A stretch of 64,000 nucleotides of DNA from an uncultured Campylobacter sp. (GTDB lineage: Bacteria; Campylobacterota; Campylobacteria; Campylobacterales; Campylobacteraceae). The stretch covers positions 81,992 to 145,991 of the forward strand of contig CAMCEN010000003.1 in the NCBI GenBank assembly GCA_945873855.1, in the 5' to 3' direction. Every line of letters begins with the position of its first letter. The stretch's first letter is position 1. Below are positions 46,294 through 54,025 of the stretch, piece after piece. The position numbers and the translations under genes are program-made. The notes under the pieces were generated by a model. That model had not been told where the DNA came from and did no database searches. It saw only the letters and a list, made by a program, of their open reading frames with translations.

Positions 46294-47202
46294 CTATTTA
46301 AGCTTATAAAACTCAACGCCGGCGCAGGTGTGTATGGCAACTTGCCCAGAGTTTAGCAGACTTTTTAAAATCTCTTTTGAACTCTCACAAAAGCCGCTCT
46401 CTACATCAGCTACGCTTTGTGGGCGAAGTGCTAAAAGCTTTAAAATTTCACTCTTGCTAAGCTCTTTTATGCTAGCAGGTGCCTTTCTAGTAGCGACAAA
46501 TACAGGCGCAGCAGTTATGAGCGAGGCTAGCTCTCTTAGTCTTTCTTCGCTTATAGCCTTGGCATTTGCGTAGGCTGGCGGGCGATCAAGCGTTGATATA
46601 TCCACCCTTGCTGGCTGAATTTTCTCAAAGGCAGTATTAAGAAGCTCAAACTCACGCTCGCTGTCATTTAGACCTTCTAAAACCAAAACCTCCATCACAA
46701 GTTCGCCTTTAAACTCACGGGCAAACTGGCTCATATTTGCTATAAGCGTGCTTAAATCAGGCTTAGCAAGTGTGCGGTCGATCTTTCTGTAAGTAAGCGG
46801 ATCTGCGCTATCAAGGCTAAATTTCACAATATCAAGCTCTTTAAGGCTTTCTAGAATTCCTTTATCCATCGCCCCAGAGCCATTGCTTAAAATTAACACT
46901 TTTTGCGTGCTTTTTATAGCATTTATTTGTGTGATTAGCTCTTTTAGATATGGATATAAGGTCGGCTCGCCATTTGCTGTAAGCGTAATAACATCAGTTG
47001 CGCCGTGCGTAGATATGGCCTTTTTTAGCTCAGTAATGACTTGTGAGACACTTGGCGGATTTGCTATATTGCCCCTCACTTTTGCAGGGGCTAGCTCGCA
47101 GTAAAGGCAGTCAAAATTACAGCATTTTTGCTCTGGGCTTAGATCAATGCCAAGCGAACTACCAAAACGCCTTGATGCCACAGGGCCAAAGATAATAGCC
47201 AC
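46294..47202 (-). CDS. Radical SAM protein next to hemE
   Basis: 302 residues. The Fe-S motif is C-N-F-D-C-L-Y-C at about 28-35, followed by G-E-P-T-L-Y-P near 88. C-terminal 70 residues form a small winged-helix-like domain (L-R-P-Q-S-V-A-D-V). The same family follows hemE in C. jejuni (Cj1244); its reaction is unknown to me. GTG start overlaps the hemE stop by one base (TAGTG). Confidence 0.85.
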   Translation of the reverse strand: MAIIFGPVASRRFGSSLGIDLSPEQKCCNFDCLYCELAPAKVRGNIANPPSVSQVITELKKAISTHGATDVITLTANGEPTLYPYLKELITQINAIKSTQKVLILSNGSGAMDKGILESLKELDIVKFSLDSADPLTYRKIDRTLAKPDLSTLIANMSQFAREFKGELVMEVLVLEGLNDSEREFELLNTAFEKIQPARVDISTLDRPPAYANAKAISEERLRELASLITAAPVFVATRKAPASIKELSKSEILKLLALRPQSVADVESGFCESSKEILKSLLNSGQVAIHTCAGVEFYKLK

Positions 47203-48242
47203 TATTTTTTACCTTTTATCAGCTCTTTTGAGCGTGAGCGAGTGTAGTTGATAAAATGCCTTGCGTGCTCTACGCTCACATCTGGAGTGATGCCATGACC
47301 TAGATTCATAATATGTCTTTTCCCACCCATAACGCCCAAAATCTCATCAACGCCGTCTTCGATAGCCATTTTATCAAATAGTCTTGCTGGCTCTAGATTG
47401 CCTTGAAGCACATATTTAGCTCCAAGAGAGTTTTTCACGCTTGCTATATCGCACTCCCAGCCAACTCCAAGCACATCAAAATCGCCATCAAGCTTTGTGA
47501 TAAATCCACCTATGCCTTTTGGAAAGACGATCACAGGCACATTTGGATGCTCTTTTTTGATATGAGTGCAGATTTCTTTAATATAGCTCCACGCAAACTC
47601 ATAATAAGCCGAAAACTCCAAAGCCCCAGCCCAACTATCAAAGATTTGAATAGCATTTGCACCAGCCTTTATCTGCTCGCAAACATAGTCTTTTAGGGCG
47701 TTTGTAAGCTTTCGCAAAATAGAGTGAAGCAGCTGCGGATTGCTATAAAGCATTTTTTTGCTTTTCTCATAAGTCTTTGAGCCACGGCCTTCTATCATGT
47801 AAGTTGCCAAAGTCCAAGGCGCACCGCAAAAGCCGATTAGAGCTTTGTTTGGTGCAAGGCTAGCACGAACGATTTTTAGAGCTTCATAGACATAGCTTAG
47901 TTTTTCTATTGCTCTATCGCCACTTAGTTTATCAAGGGCTTTTAGCTCGCTTAGCGGCTTGGCAAAAACAGGGCCTTCTCCAGCTTTAAAGCTTAAATCC
48001 ATGCCCATTTCAAGTGGCAGCACCAAAATATCGCTAAAAATAATAGCCGCATCTACATCAAGCTCATCAATAGGCTGTAAAGTGGCCTCGGCAGCTTTCG
48101 CACTATCTCTACAAAAGCTGATAAAATCGCTTGTAGTAGCCCGCAAAGCACGGTATTGTGGTAAATACCTACCAGCTTGGCGCATCATCCAAACAGGCGT
48201 ATACTCAGTTTCTTTACCCAAACATGCATCAATAAAAATCAT
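47202..48242 (-). CDS. hemE: Uroporphyrinogen decarboxylase HemE
   Basis: Converts uroporphyrinogen III to coproporphyrinogen III in heme synthesis. N-terminal [13 protein letters not shown] near residues 18-30, I-F-S-D-I near 70, G-F-C-G-A-P-W-T near 140 and N-L-G-H-G-I near 315 are diagnostic. 346 residues. Heme is needed by the cytochrome b subunit of the formate dehydrogenase encoded downstream. Confidence 0.97.
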   Translation of the reverse strand: MIFIDACLGKETEYTPVWMMRQAGRYLPQYRALRATTSDFISFCRDSAKAAEATLQPIDELDVDAAIIFSDILVLPLEMGMDLSFKAGEGPVFAKPLSELKALDKLSGDRAIEKLSYVYEALKIVRASLAPNKALIGFCGAPWTLATYMIEGRGSKTYEKSKKMLYSNPQLLHSILRKLTNALKDYVCEQIKAGANAIQIFDSWAGALEFSAYYEFAWSYIKEICTHIKKEHPNVPVIVFPKGIGGFITKLDGDFDVLGVGWECDIASVKNSLGAKYVLQGNLEPARLFDKMAIEDGVDEILGVMGGKRHIMNLGHGITPDVSVEHARHFINYTRSRSKELIKGKK

Positions 48243-48296
48243 TTTTTACCTTTTAAATTAGATTTAATAATTTTAAAAATTTTATCTTAAAAATAT

Positions 48297-48672
48297 TTAT
48301 ATTTTTTCTAAAAAATGTAGATATTTACTACACTATCTGCTTTATGTTCTCTTTTACTATCTACTTTAAATCTACGGTATTCCTTGGTAAAACACTCATA
48401 TTTACCGTATTTTGATATAGTTTTTCTTATTTCATCTGGACTTATAATTCCTTCGTTGTTGTAACTAAGAAAAATTTGCGAAAATTTAGCAGATTTTAGT
48501 AAATCATCAAGTTAGATCTTTGAACTCGCTCTTGAATTGTGTTTTTTGGTGATTTTCTGCTATTCTTATCTTTAAAAAGCCAAATGTTGTTATAAAGTTG
48601 TTTTAAACTAGCAAAACCACCGTTTTTTAGCATTCTTTGCTCTATGGTTTCATTATAAGTTAGATCTAGCAT
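48297..48672 (-). pseudogene. Remnant of a D12-class adenine DNA methyltransferase
   Basis: From an ATG at 48672 the text runs M-L-D-L-T-Y-N-E-T-I-E-Q-R-M-L-K-N-G-G-F and stops after about 58 codons. After a frameshift it continues D-D-L-L-K-S-A-K-F with L-S-Y-N-N-E-G-I-I-S, then K-E-Y-R-R-F-K-V-D and, after another single-base shift, Y-L-H-F-L-E-K. The pieces Y-N-N-E-G, K-E-Y-R-R-F-K and V-E-Y-L-like end are those of D12 (Dam-like) methyltransferase C-termini. The SAM motif half is gone. Two frame breaks rule out function. Confidence 0.75.
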
Positions 48673-48681
48673 AAATTGCCT

Positions 48682-49047
48682 TTAATTTAGAATTCTAGAA
48701 TTCTCATCGGTATTATCACATGAATTTAATCTATAAAAATCACTTTTGCTCTTTTGCATTTGAGAGCTTACAAAATCTAAAATCTGCGGATTTAAATCAA
48801 GTCCTATGAATTTGCGACCTAGTTTTTCACACTCATAAAGCGTAGTGCCAGAGCCACAAAAGGCATCTAGCACTACCTCACCTGCTTTTGTAAAGCGAGA
48901 GATTAGTTGATATGGAATTTGTGGGATAAAATTTCCGTGATAAACATTTTTATGCTTACCATTTTTATCCCTACTAGCAAAGAGCCACAAATCATCAGTT
49001 AAAATATTAAGCTCTTTCCAATTAGACAAATCCAAATCATTTATCAT
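48682..49047 (-). pseudogene. Truncated DNA methyltransferase (N4/N6 type)
   Basis: 121 residues. F-I-P-Q-I-P-Y-Q-L-I near 42 and the SAM motif D-A-F-C-G-S-G-T-T near 62, then F-I-G-L-D-L-N, are the start of a cytosine-N4/adenine-N6 methyltransferase that normally continues for another 100-200 residues, including the (D/N)PP(Y/W) catalytic motif, missing here. The C-terminal residues E-N-S-R-I-L-N are the translated palindrome (core 48690-48703), which also supplies the stop. It could be expressed but should be inactive. Confidence 0.75.
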
Positions 49048-49057
49048 TTTTAAGATT

Positions 49058-50080
49058 TTAGTTCTCCCCAGCCCAGATTTGTGCTATTCTTACAGCATTT
49101 GTCGCAGCTCCTACGCGGATTTGATCAGCGCAGCACCAAAGGTGTAAAATCTTTTTATCAAAATTATCAGAGCGAATTCTACCTACATAAGTTTCATTTG
49201 TATCGCTTGAAATGCTTGGCATTGGATATAGCTTTTTGCTTGGCTCATCGATTACTACCACGCTTGGAGCTTTGCTTAGCACCTCTCTTGCAGCTGCTGC
49301 ATCCACCTCACGCTCAAAGTGAATTGTAATAGCCTCGCTGTGGCTTCGTAGCACTGGCACACGCACGCAAGTGGCTGAAACCTCTATTTTTTTGTGAAGG
49401 ATTTTTTGGGTTTCATTTACCATTTTCATCTCTTCTTTTGTGTAGTCATTATCCAAAAATACATCAATATGCGGAATTACATTAAGCGCAAGGCGGTGGG
49501 CAAAAACCTTTGGCTCACACTCATCAAGCTTAAACTCAAAGAATTTTTGCATTTGATAAACAAGCTCTTCCATGCCCTCTTTGCCAGCACCACTTGCTGC
49601 TTGGTAGGTAGATACATCCACACGGCGAATGCCAAAAGCATCATTTAGCGGCTTTAAAAGCTGAACCATTTGGATTGTTGAGCAGTTTGGATTTGCGATT
49701 ATTCCGGTGTTTTTCCACTCTTTTACATCGTCTGGGTTACACTCAGGCACTACTAATGGCACATCTGGCTGCATTCTAAAATGACTAGTATTGTCGATGA
49801 CGACTGCGCCGCTATCGCATGCGAATTTTGCGTATTTTTCGCTCACCGAACCACCTGCGCTAAAAAACGCAATATCCACCTCATGCTCGCTAAATGTGCT
49901 CTCGCTTAGCTCTTTTACCTTATATTTTTTGCCCTTAAACTCGATTTCCAAGCCAGCTGAGCGAGCTGAGCCAAGTGGCAAAACATCGCCTACTGGAAAA
50001 TCAAGCTCTTCAAGCACTCTAAAAATCTCTTCACCCACAGCGCCAGTTGCGCCTACTACTGCTACAGAATATTTTTTCAT
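49058..50080 (-). CDS. asd: Aspartate-semialdehyde dehydrogenase
   Basis: NADPH-dependent enzyme of the lysine/DAP, threonine and methionine branch. G-A-T-G-A-V-G at residues 10-16, catalytic Cys in N-P-N-C-S-T near 130, and E-G-M-E-E-L near 170 and H-S-E near 250 are present. 340 residues. C. jejuni also has asd after flgR; here a toxin-antitoxin pair lies between them. Confidence 0.96.
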   Translation of the reverse strand: MKKYSVAVVGATGAVGEEIFRVLEELDFPVGDVLPLGSARSAGLEIEFKGKKYKVKELSESTFSEHEVDIAFFSAGGSVSEKYAKFACDSGAVVIDNTSHFRMQPDVPLVVPECNPDDVKEWKNTGIIANPNCSTIQMVQLLKPLNDAFGIRRVDVSTYQAASGAGKEGMEELVYQMQKFFEFKLDECEPKVFAHRLALNVIPHIDVFLDNDYTKEEMKMVNETQKILHKKIEVSATCVRVPVLRSHSEAITIHFEREVDAAAAREVLSKAPSVVVIDEPSKKLYPMPSISSDTNETYVGRIRSDNFDKKILHLWCCADQIRVGAATNAVRIAQIWAGEN

Positions 50081-50176
50081 TTTTTATCCTTTTTGGAATT
50101 TTTTAGTATTATATCTTTAATTTTTAGATATTTTTTATAATCACTAAAATTTTTTTATTTTTTTAAAATTACTAAC

Positions 50177-50446
50177 CTAATATTTTTTAAACAAAGCTTG
50201 ATGGGAGCCTATTCTAGCAAGAAGCAATTCATCTCCAAAATGTCTATAAATAAGCAATAAATTAGCCTTTACATGGCATTCTCTAAAATCTTTATAATCT
50301 CCAATTAAAGCATGGTCTTTATACTTTGGCTCTAAACATTCTTTATTAACAAGTTTTTTGATAAGCTCATTTACTAAATTCACCTCGTTTATTGAGAGAT
50401 TTTTTATATCTTTTTTATACTGAGTAGAATACCTTATGCTACTCAT
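50177..50446 (-). CDS. RelE/YafQ-type toxin
   Basis: 89 residues from the ATG at 50446, which overlaps the antitoxin gene by 8 nt. Y-S-T-Q-Y-K-K-D-I-K at the start, H-A-L-I-G-D-Y-K-D-F-R-E-C-H-V and L-L-I-Y-R are typical of YafQ, and H-Q-A-L-F at the end holds the usual C-terminal His and Phe. Such toxins cut mRNA on the ribosome. A frame extension to 50494 lies within the antitoxin and is rejected. Confidence 0.88.
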   Translation of the reverse strand: MSSIRYSTQYKKDIKNLSINEVNLVNELIKKLVNKECLEPKYKDHALIGDYKDFRECHVKANLLLIYRHFGDELLLARIGSHQALFKKY

Positions 50447-50660
50447 TTGTTTTTCTTTTATACTCATCAAAACTCTGGCAGCTAATCCCACCACCGCTCA
50501 TAAGTTCATCAATAGCAGACATTGTATCAGCATTTAGGCTTTCACCTTCTATTTTTTCAATAGATATTTTATTAGCAAAAAGTTTTTTAGCAAAGGCTAC
50601 TATTTCATCAAAATTTATACTTTGCCCATTGTCAATTTGCTTGATTACAATTCCGTTCAT
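50439..50660 (-). CDS. Antitoxin of the RelE/YafQ-type pair
   Basis: 73 residues, acidic, starting M-N-G-I-V-I-K-Q-I. No clear ribbon-helix-helix consensus; identified as antitoxin from size, its place before the toxin and the 8-nt overlap. GGATATAAA precedes the ATG. flgR ends 24 nt upstream, so the pair may be read from the flg operon as well as from its own promoter. Confidence 0.75.
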   Translation of the reverse strand: MNGIVIKQIDNGQSINFDEIVAFAKKLFANKISIEKIEGESLNADTMSAIDELMSGGGISCQSFDEYKRKTNE

Positions 50661-50684
50661 TTTATATCCTTTTACAGATTTTAG

Positions 50685-51842
50685 TTAAATTCCAAGGTCG
50701 CTTTTAGAAATTTCTTCGCTCTCGCTTAAAATCGCAGCTCTTTCAATTATGCTAACAAGCTCTCTTATATTTCCTGGATAATCATAGGCTAAAAGTGCTT
50801 TTAAAGCGTCTTTTCCAAGCTTTTTTGTCCCTAGATTATAGCTACTGCTAACCCGCTTTAAAACTGAGCTTGCAATACCTTCAATCTCATCTTTTCGCTC
50901 TTTTAGTGGCGGGACATTTAAAGGTATGGTATTTAAGCGATAAAAAAGATCCTCTCTAAACTCGCCGTTTTTTAACTTTTGGCTAAGGTCAGCATTTGTG
51001 GCTGATACGATGCGAACATTGATTTTAAAGGTTTTTGAGCCACCAACTCGCATTAGTTCTCGCTCTTGGATTACACGCAGTAGTTTTGCTTGCAAGTTTG
51101 CTGGCATTTCGCCTATTTCATCTAAAAACAGCGTCCCACCATCAGCTAGCTCAAAAAGCCCTTTTTTCGTAGCTATTGCGTCTGTAAAAGCACCTTTTTC
51201 ATAGCCATAAAGCTCACTTTCAAGCAAATTTTCTGGGATTGCAGCCATATTTATTGCTACAAAAGGCGCAGAGCTTCTTGGCGAGTTTTCGTGTATGAAG
51301 CGAGCAAAAAGTTCTTTTCCCACGCCACTTTGTCCATTTATCATTACACTTGCGTCCGTTACAGCTGCCTTTTTAGCTGTTTTTAAAAGAGCTTCAAGCA
51401 CAGGCGAACTACCAAAAAATGCGCTTTTATTTGGCTCATCATCGCTAGGATTTTCTATGATTTTTACAGCCTTACTAGCTGGTTTTTCATCTCGCACCTT
51501 TCTTAGCACAGCTACAAGGGCATCAGCATCAAAAGGCTTAGTTAGAAAATCCCTAACTCCAAGGCGCAAACTCTCAATCGCACCGCTTAGAGTGGCATTG
51601 CCTGTCATGATTACTATATCATATTTTCCGGCTAGTTCTTTAGCAAAGGCAAGTCCGTCCATACCTGGCATATTTATATCAGTTACTACTATATCAGTAT
51701 CTTCTGGCATTTTTTTTAGCGCATCAAGGGCTGATTTAAAGCACTTTATCTCAAACTCCTCATACTCGCTAAGTGCGAACTCTAAGGACTTGCGCATATT
51801 TATATCATCTTCTACTATGCTAACTTTGGTTTTAGCACTCAC
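50685..51842 (-). CDS. flgR: Sigma-54-dependent response regulator FlgR
   Basis: NtrC-family activator of the flagellar sigma-54 regulon, paired with sensor kinase FlgS (not here). Receiver domain 1-120 with E-D-D near 12 and phospho-acceptor Asp in V-T-D-I-N-M-P-G near 57; AAA+ domain from about 140 with Walker A N-G-Q-S-G-V-G-K-E, F-L-D-E-I-G-E-M. The sigma-54 contact loop reads G-A-F-T-D-A in place of G-A-F-T-G-A. It ends at residue 385 without a helix-turn-helix, as in Helicobacter FlgR. The flgP-flgQ-flgR-asd order matches C. jejuni. Confidence 0.92.
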   Translation of the reverse strand: MSAKTKVSIVEDDINMRKSLEFALSEYEEFEIKCFKSALDALKKMPEDTDIVVTDINMPGMDGLAFAKELAGKYDIVIMTGNATLSGAIESLRLGVRDFLTKPFDADALVAVLRKVRDEKPASKAVKIIENPSDDEPNKSAFFGSSPVLEALLKTAKKAAVTDASVMINGQSGVGKELFARFIHENSPRSSAPFVAINMAAIPENLLESELYGYEKGAFTDAIATKKGLFELADGGTLFLDEIGEMPANLQAKLLRVIQERELMRVGGSKTFKINVRIVSATNADLSQKLKNGEFREDLFYRLNTIPLNVPPLKERKDEIEGIASSVLKRVSSSYNLGTKKLGKDALKALLAYDYPGNIRELVSIIERAAILSESEEISKSDLGI

Positions 51843-51851
51843 TTTTTATCC

Positions 51852-52544
51852 TTACTGGCTGATTTTAGCTAGGATTGTAGCACCTTGCGCCTTAAAAACC
51901 GCTATGAAATGAATAGGAATTTGCGTGATATTTGTGTGAAGAATGGCTTTTTGCTTGGCTGATTGTAGCTCATAGCCTGAGTATTCTAGCACTTTAAAAG
52001 GGCTTTTTGTAAAGCAATCGGCTAACTCTTCTTCGTGCGAGCGAAAAAACTCTAGCTCACTTTGTGTGGCCACTTTTGTAGCCCTTAGTTCGCAAAAAGG
52101 CAAAAACTCGCTCTCATCGCTTTTTTTCATTGCTTTTGAGATTGCTATCACTCTAGTGCTTAGCATTTGATTTGTAGTAAAAAAATGCGCCCAAAATATA
52201 TACTCATCGCTTTTTGCTGGATTTAGGCTTTTTGTGGGGCTATTTTTAGAAAATCCGCTAGTGTTTTTAGTGTTTAAAGGAATTCTGCTATTTTGTGAAT
52301 TTTGCTGTTTTGATGGTGTTAAGAGAATTTTAGAATTCTCTGCTTTGTTTAGATTTTTATCGCTAGGAATTTTAGAATTCTCTGCTTTGCTGATATTTTT
52401 ATCGCTAGGAATTCTAGAATTCCTAGTAGTTTTTGGTGTTTTTTGTGGTTTTTCTTGGCTTTGTAAGGCAGGCTGGAGTGATTTTACATACTCAGCCTGC
52501 GCTAAAAAAACTAATGCTATTAGTAAGCAAATAGTCTTTCCCAT
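51852..52544 (-). CDS. flgQ: Flagellar protein FlgQ with repeat-expanded linker
   Basis: Needed with FlgP for the Campylobacter flagellar disk. 230 residues, signal peptide 1-17 (L-A-Q-A). Residues 28-110 form a low-complexity Ser/Asn/Lys/Pro linker holding two 14-residue tandem repeats, N-S-R-I-P-S-D-K-N-I-S-K-A-E (42-55) and N-S-K-I-P-S-D-K-N-L-N-K-A-E (56-69), then further N-S-K-I-L and N-S-R-I-P units, all encoded by palindromes. The folded part starts near 115. Starts inside flgP (25-nt overlap). Named from synteny. Confidence 0.8.
   Translation of the reverse strand: MGKTICLLIALVFLAQAEYVKSLQPALQSQEKPQKTPKTTRNSRIPSDKNISKAENSKIPSDKNLNKAENSKILLTPSKQQNSQNSRIPLNTKNTSGFSKNSPTKSLNPAKSDEYIFWAHFFTTNQMLSTRVIAISKAMKKSDESEFLPFCELRATKVATQSELEFFRSHEEELADCFTKSPFKVLEYSGYELQSAKQKAILHTNITQIPIHFIAVFKAQGATILAKISQ
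52338..52421. repeat. Two 42-bp tandem repeats inside flgQ
   Basis: Each unit contains GCTAGGAATT(C/T)TAGAATTC plus TCTGCTTTG and TTTTTATC, and adds exactly 14 codons, so copy-number change would keep the frame. The unit contains one window-wide palindrome; the upstream one is exact (52409-52422). Confidence 0.85.
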
Positions 52545-52960
52545 GTAGCCTTATCCATTTGAACTTCCATCTCAACTCTGTAAAGTCCGTCTTTGTATTG
52601 CTCATCAACGATAGCTGCGTTTTTTACTAGACCATGAACGCGTGCTTCGATGATAGAGCTTTTTAGCATTGCGTCTTTTACAGTATCTTTAGCGTTGATT
52701 TTTACACCAAATAATTTGGTTGCGATTTGGCGTTGCGCATCAGCGATAGCTGCTCTTTTTGCAAGTGCTCTAGCTTGTGCTGGGCTGTAAGTATCTAGTG
52801 GTGGCACACCATCACCAAATGCTGTAAATGTAGCTGTTGGCACAGTCTCAAAGCCATAAACTTCAGCCTTTGGCTGAGCTGGTGCAAGAGAGACATCGCC
52901 TCTTTGCGAACAAGCTGTAAACGCAAGTGCTACAGCAACAAAAAGTAAAGTTTTTTTCAT
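52520..52960 (-). CDS. flgP: Flagellar basal-disk lipoprotein FlgP
   Basis: LPP20-family lipoprotein that forms the wide basal disk under the outer membrane used for high-torque swimming. Lipobox A-F-T-A-C gives Cys17; A-R-A-L-A-K-R-A-A-I-A-D-A-Q-R near 85 is the LPP20 signature helix. 146 residues. AAAGG lies before the ATG, and a sigma-54 promoter lies 35-52 nt upstream. Confidence 0.92.
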   Translation of the reverse strand: MKKTLLFVAVALAFTACSQRGDVSLAPAQPKAEVYGFETVPTATFTAFGDGVPPLDTYSPAQARALAKRAAIADAQRQIATKLFGVKINAKDTVKDAMLKSSIIEARVHGLVKNAAIVDEQYKDGLYRVEMEVQMDKATWERLFAY

Positions 52961-52994
52961 TGTAAACCTTTCAAAATGAATTTTGCTGTTTAAT

Positions 52995-53012
52995 AAGCAA
53001 AAGGTGTTCCAA
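52995..53012 (-). promoter_or_regulatory. Sigma-54 promoter for flgP-flgQ-flgR
   Basis: On the minus strand the sequence is TTGGAACACCTTTTGCTT: GG at -24 and GC at -12 with correct spacing, agreeing at every fixed position with the Campylobacter RpoN consensus TTGGAAC-N5-TTGCTT. Transcription would start near 52984, about 24 nt before the flgP ATG. Confidence 0.88.
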
Positions 53013-53074
53013 AAATTTAGAACTCTTTGTCAAAATGCTAATATTTTAGCATTTTTAGCTGTTTTTGATAGCCA

Positions 53075-53106
53075 GAAATTCTAGAATTCTAGAATTCTAG
53101 AATTTC
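53075..53106. repeat. Tandem palindrome after rimP stop
   Basis: AAATTCTAGAATTCTAGAATTCTAGAATTT: three overlapping palindrome units (exact core 53084-53097), ending at the rimP stop. Confidence 0.92.
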
Positions 53107-53528
53107 TACCACTCTATAAAAGTGCGAGCTTTTTTAATATCATTAAAAGAGATTTTTTGCTCGCCATCATCAGCTAAAATAGTGATTATTTCATTATCCA
53201 CAGCTTTTATCTCGCCACTAATGACGCTTTTATCATTTAGCGTTATTTTTGCCTTTTCGCCAAGAGAGAGTTTAAAATGCTCTATTTTAGATAGCTTGCG
53301 CTCTAGCCCTGGGCTTGAGACTTCCAAAAACCATTTATCACCTGAAATAGGCGGCATTACATCATAAATAGGGCTTAGCATTTGGCTTACTTTTTGGCAC
53401 TCATCTAGACTAACACCACCGCTTTTTGTGATATAAACTCTATAAATCGCATGCCCATTTTCACTCACACTCTCAGTATCATATAGCTCGCAGCCAAGTT
53501 CTTTTATGATTTTTTCAATTTCACTCAT
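53106..53528 (-). CDS. rimP: Ribosome maturation factor RimP
   Basis: Two-domain protein (KH-like then SH3-like) needed for 30S maturation. V-S-S-P-G-L-E-R near residue 68 and G-x-V-S-L-D-E-C near 36 are family marks. 140 residues. rbfA lies 9 nt upstream; both act on 30S assembly. Confidence 0.93.
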   Translation of the reverse strand: MSEIEKIIKELGCELYDTESVSENGHAIYRVYITKSGGVSLDECQKVSQMLSPIYDVMPPISGDKWFLEVSSPGLERKLSKIEHFKLSLGEKAKITLNDKSVISGEIKAVDNEIITILADDGEQKISFNDIKKARTFIEW

Positions 53529-53537
53529 TTTTGCCCC

Positions 53538-53915
53538 TTATTCTTTTGCTTTTTTGCCAGTTTTTAGCTCCATTTCAACCTTGGCAAAGAGCGCATCCAT
53601 CGCATTTTGACGCTCTAAAATATCATCAAATTTAAAATGAAGCTTAGGTGCTCTAAACCAGCCCTCAGTTTCTAAAATAAAGTTTTGTATCACAGGGCTA
53701 ACACGCTTTAAATGACTTAAAATATACGCCTGCTCACGCTCATCAAGCATCATTTTATCTAGATATACAAAAGCATCATAGCGACCCCTTTTACACTCCA
53801 CATCAGTTACACAAAGCCCACGCAAGAGCTCATCATCAAGCGTGCTTAAAGCCTGTGGTATCAGCTCTTTTAGCACACTTTGCGTTCTTAGTAATTTTAT
53901 TTGTGCTGGTGTCAT
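53538..53915 (-). CDS. rbfA: 30S ribosome-binding factor RbfA
   Basis: Small KH-fold protein binding the 5' region of 16S rRNA during assembly. 125 residues; R-T-Q-S-V-L-K-E-L-I-P near the start and G-R-Y-D-A-F-V-Y-L-D are like Campylobacter RbfA. I use ATG 53915 (AAAGG about 10 nt upstream) rather than TTG 53933. In most relatives infB is directly upstream; here a promoter and the fdh operon are. Confidence 0.9.
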   Translation of the reverse strand: MTPAQIKLLRTQSVLKELIPQALSTLDDELLRGLCVTDVECKRGRYDAFVYLDKMMLDEREQAYILSHLKRVSPVIQNFILETEGWFRAPKLHFKFDDILERQNAMDALFAKVEMELKTGKKAKE

Positions 53916-53946
53916 TTTTAAAGCCTTTAACAATTTTTAAAAGCTG

Positions 53947-53952
53947 ATTATA
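53947..53952 (-). promoter_or_regulatory. rbfA-rimP promoter -10 (TATAAT)
   Basis: On the minus strand AATTTTTGC-TATAAT follows a T-rich tract, a textbook Campylobacter vegetative promoter. The start would be near 53940. Confidence 0.65.
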
Positions 53953-54025
53953 GCAAAAATTTTTTGAAGTTTTAAAAAATAAGGGTAGGGAATTCTAGAT
54001 TGAATTCCCTAAAAAAAGGCAGAAA

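Noticed and set aside
48682..49047. Complete small methyltransferase
   Set aside because: It ends before the catalytic (D/N)PP(Y/W) motif, and its last residues are translated palindrome.
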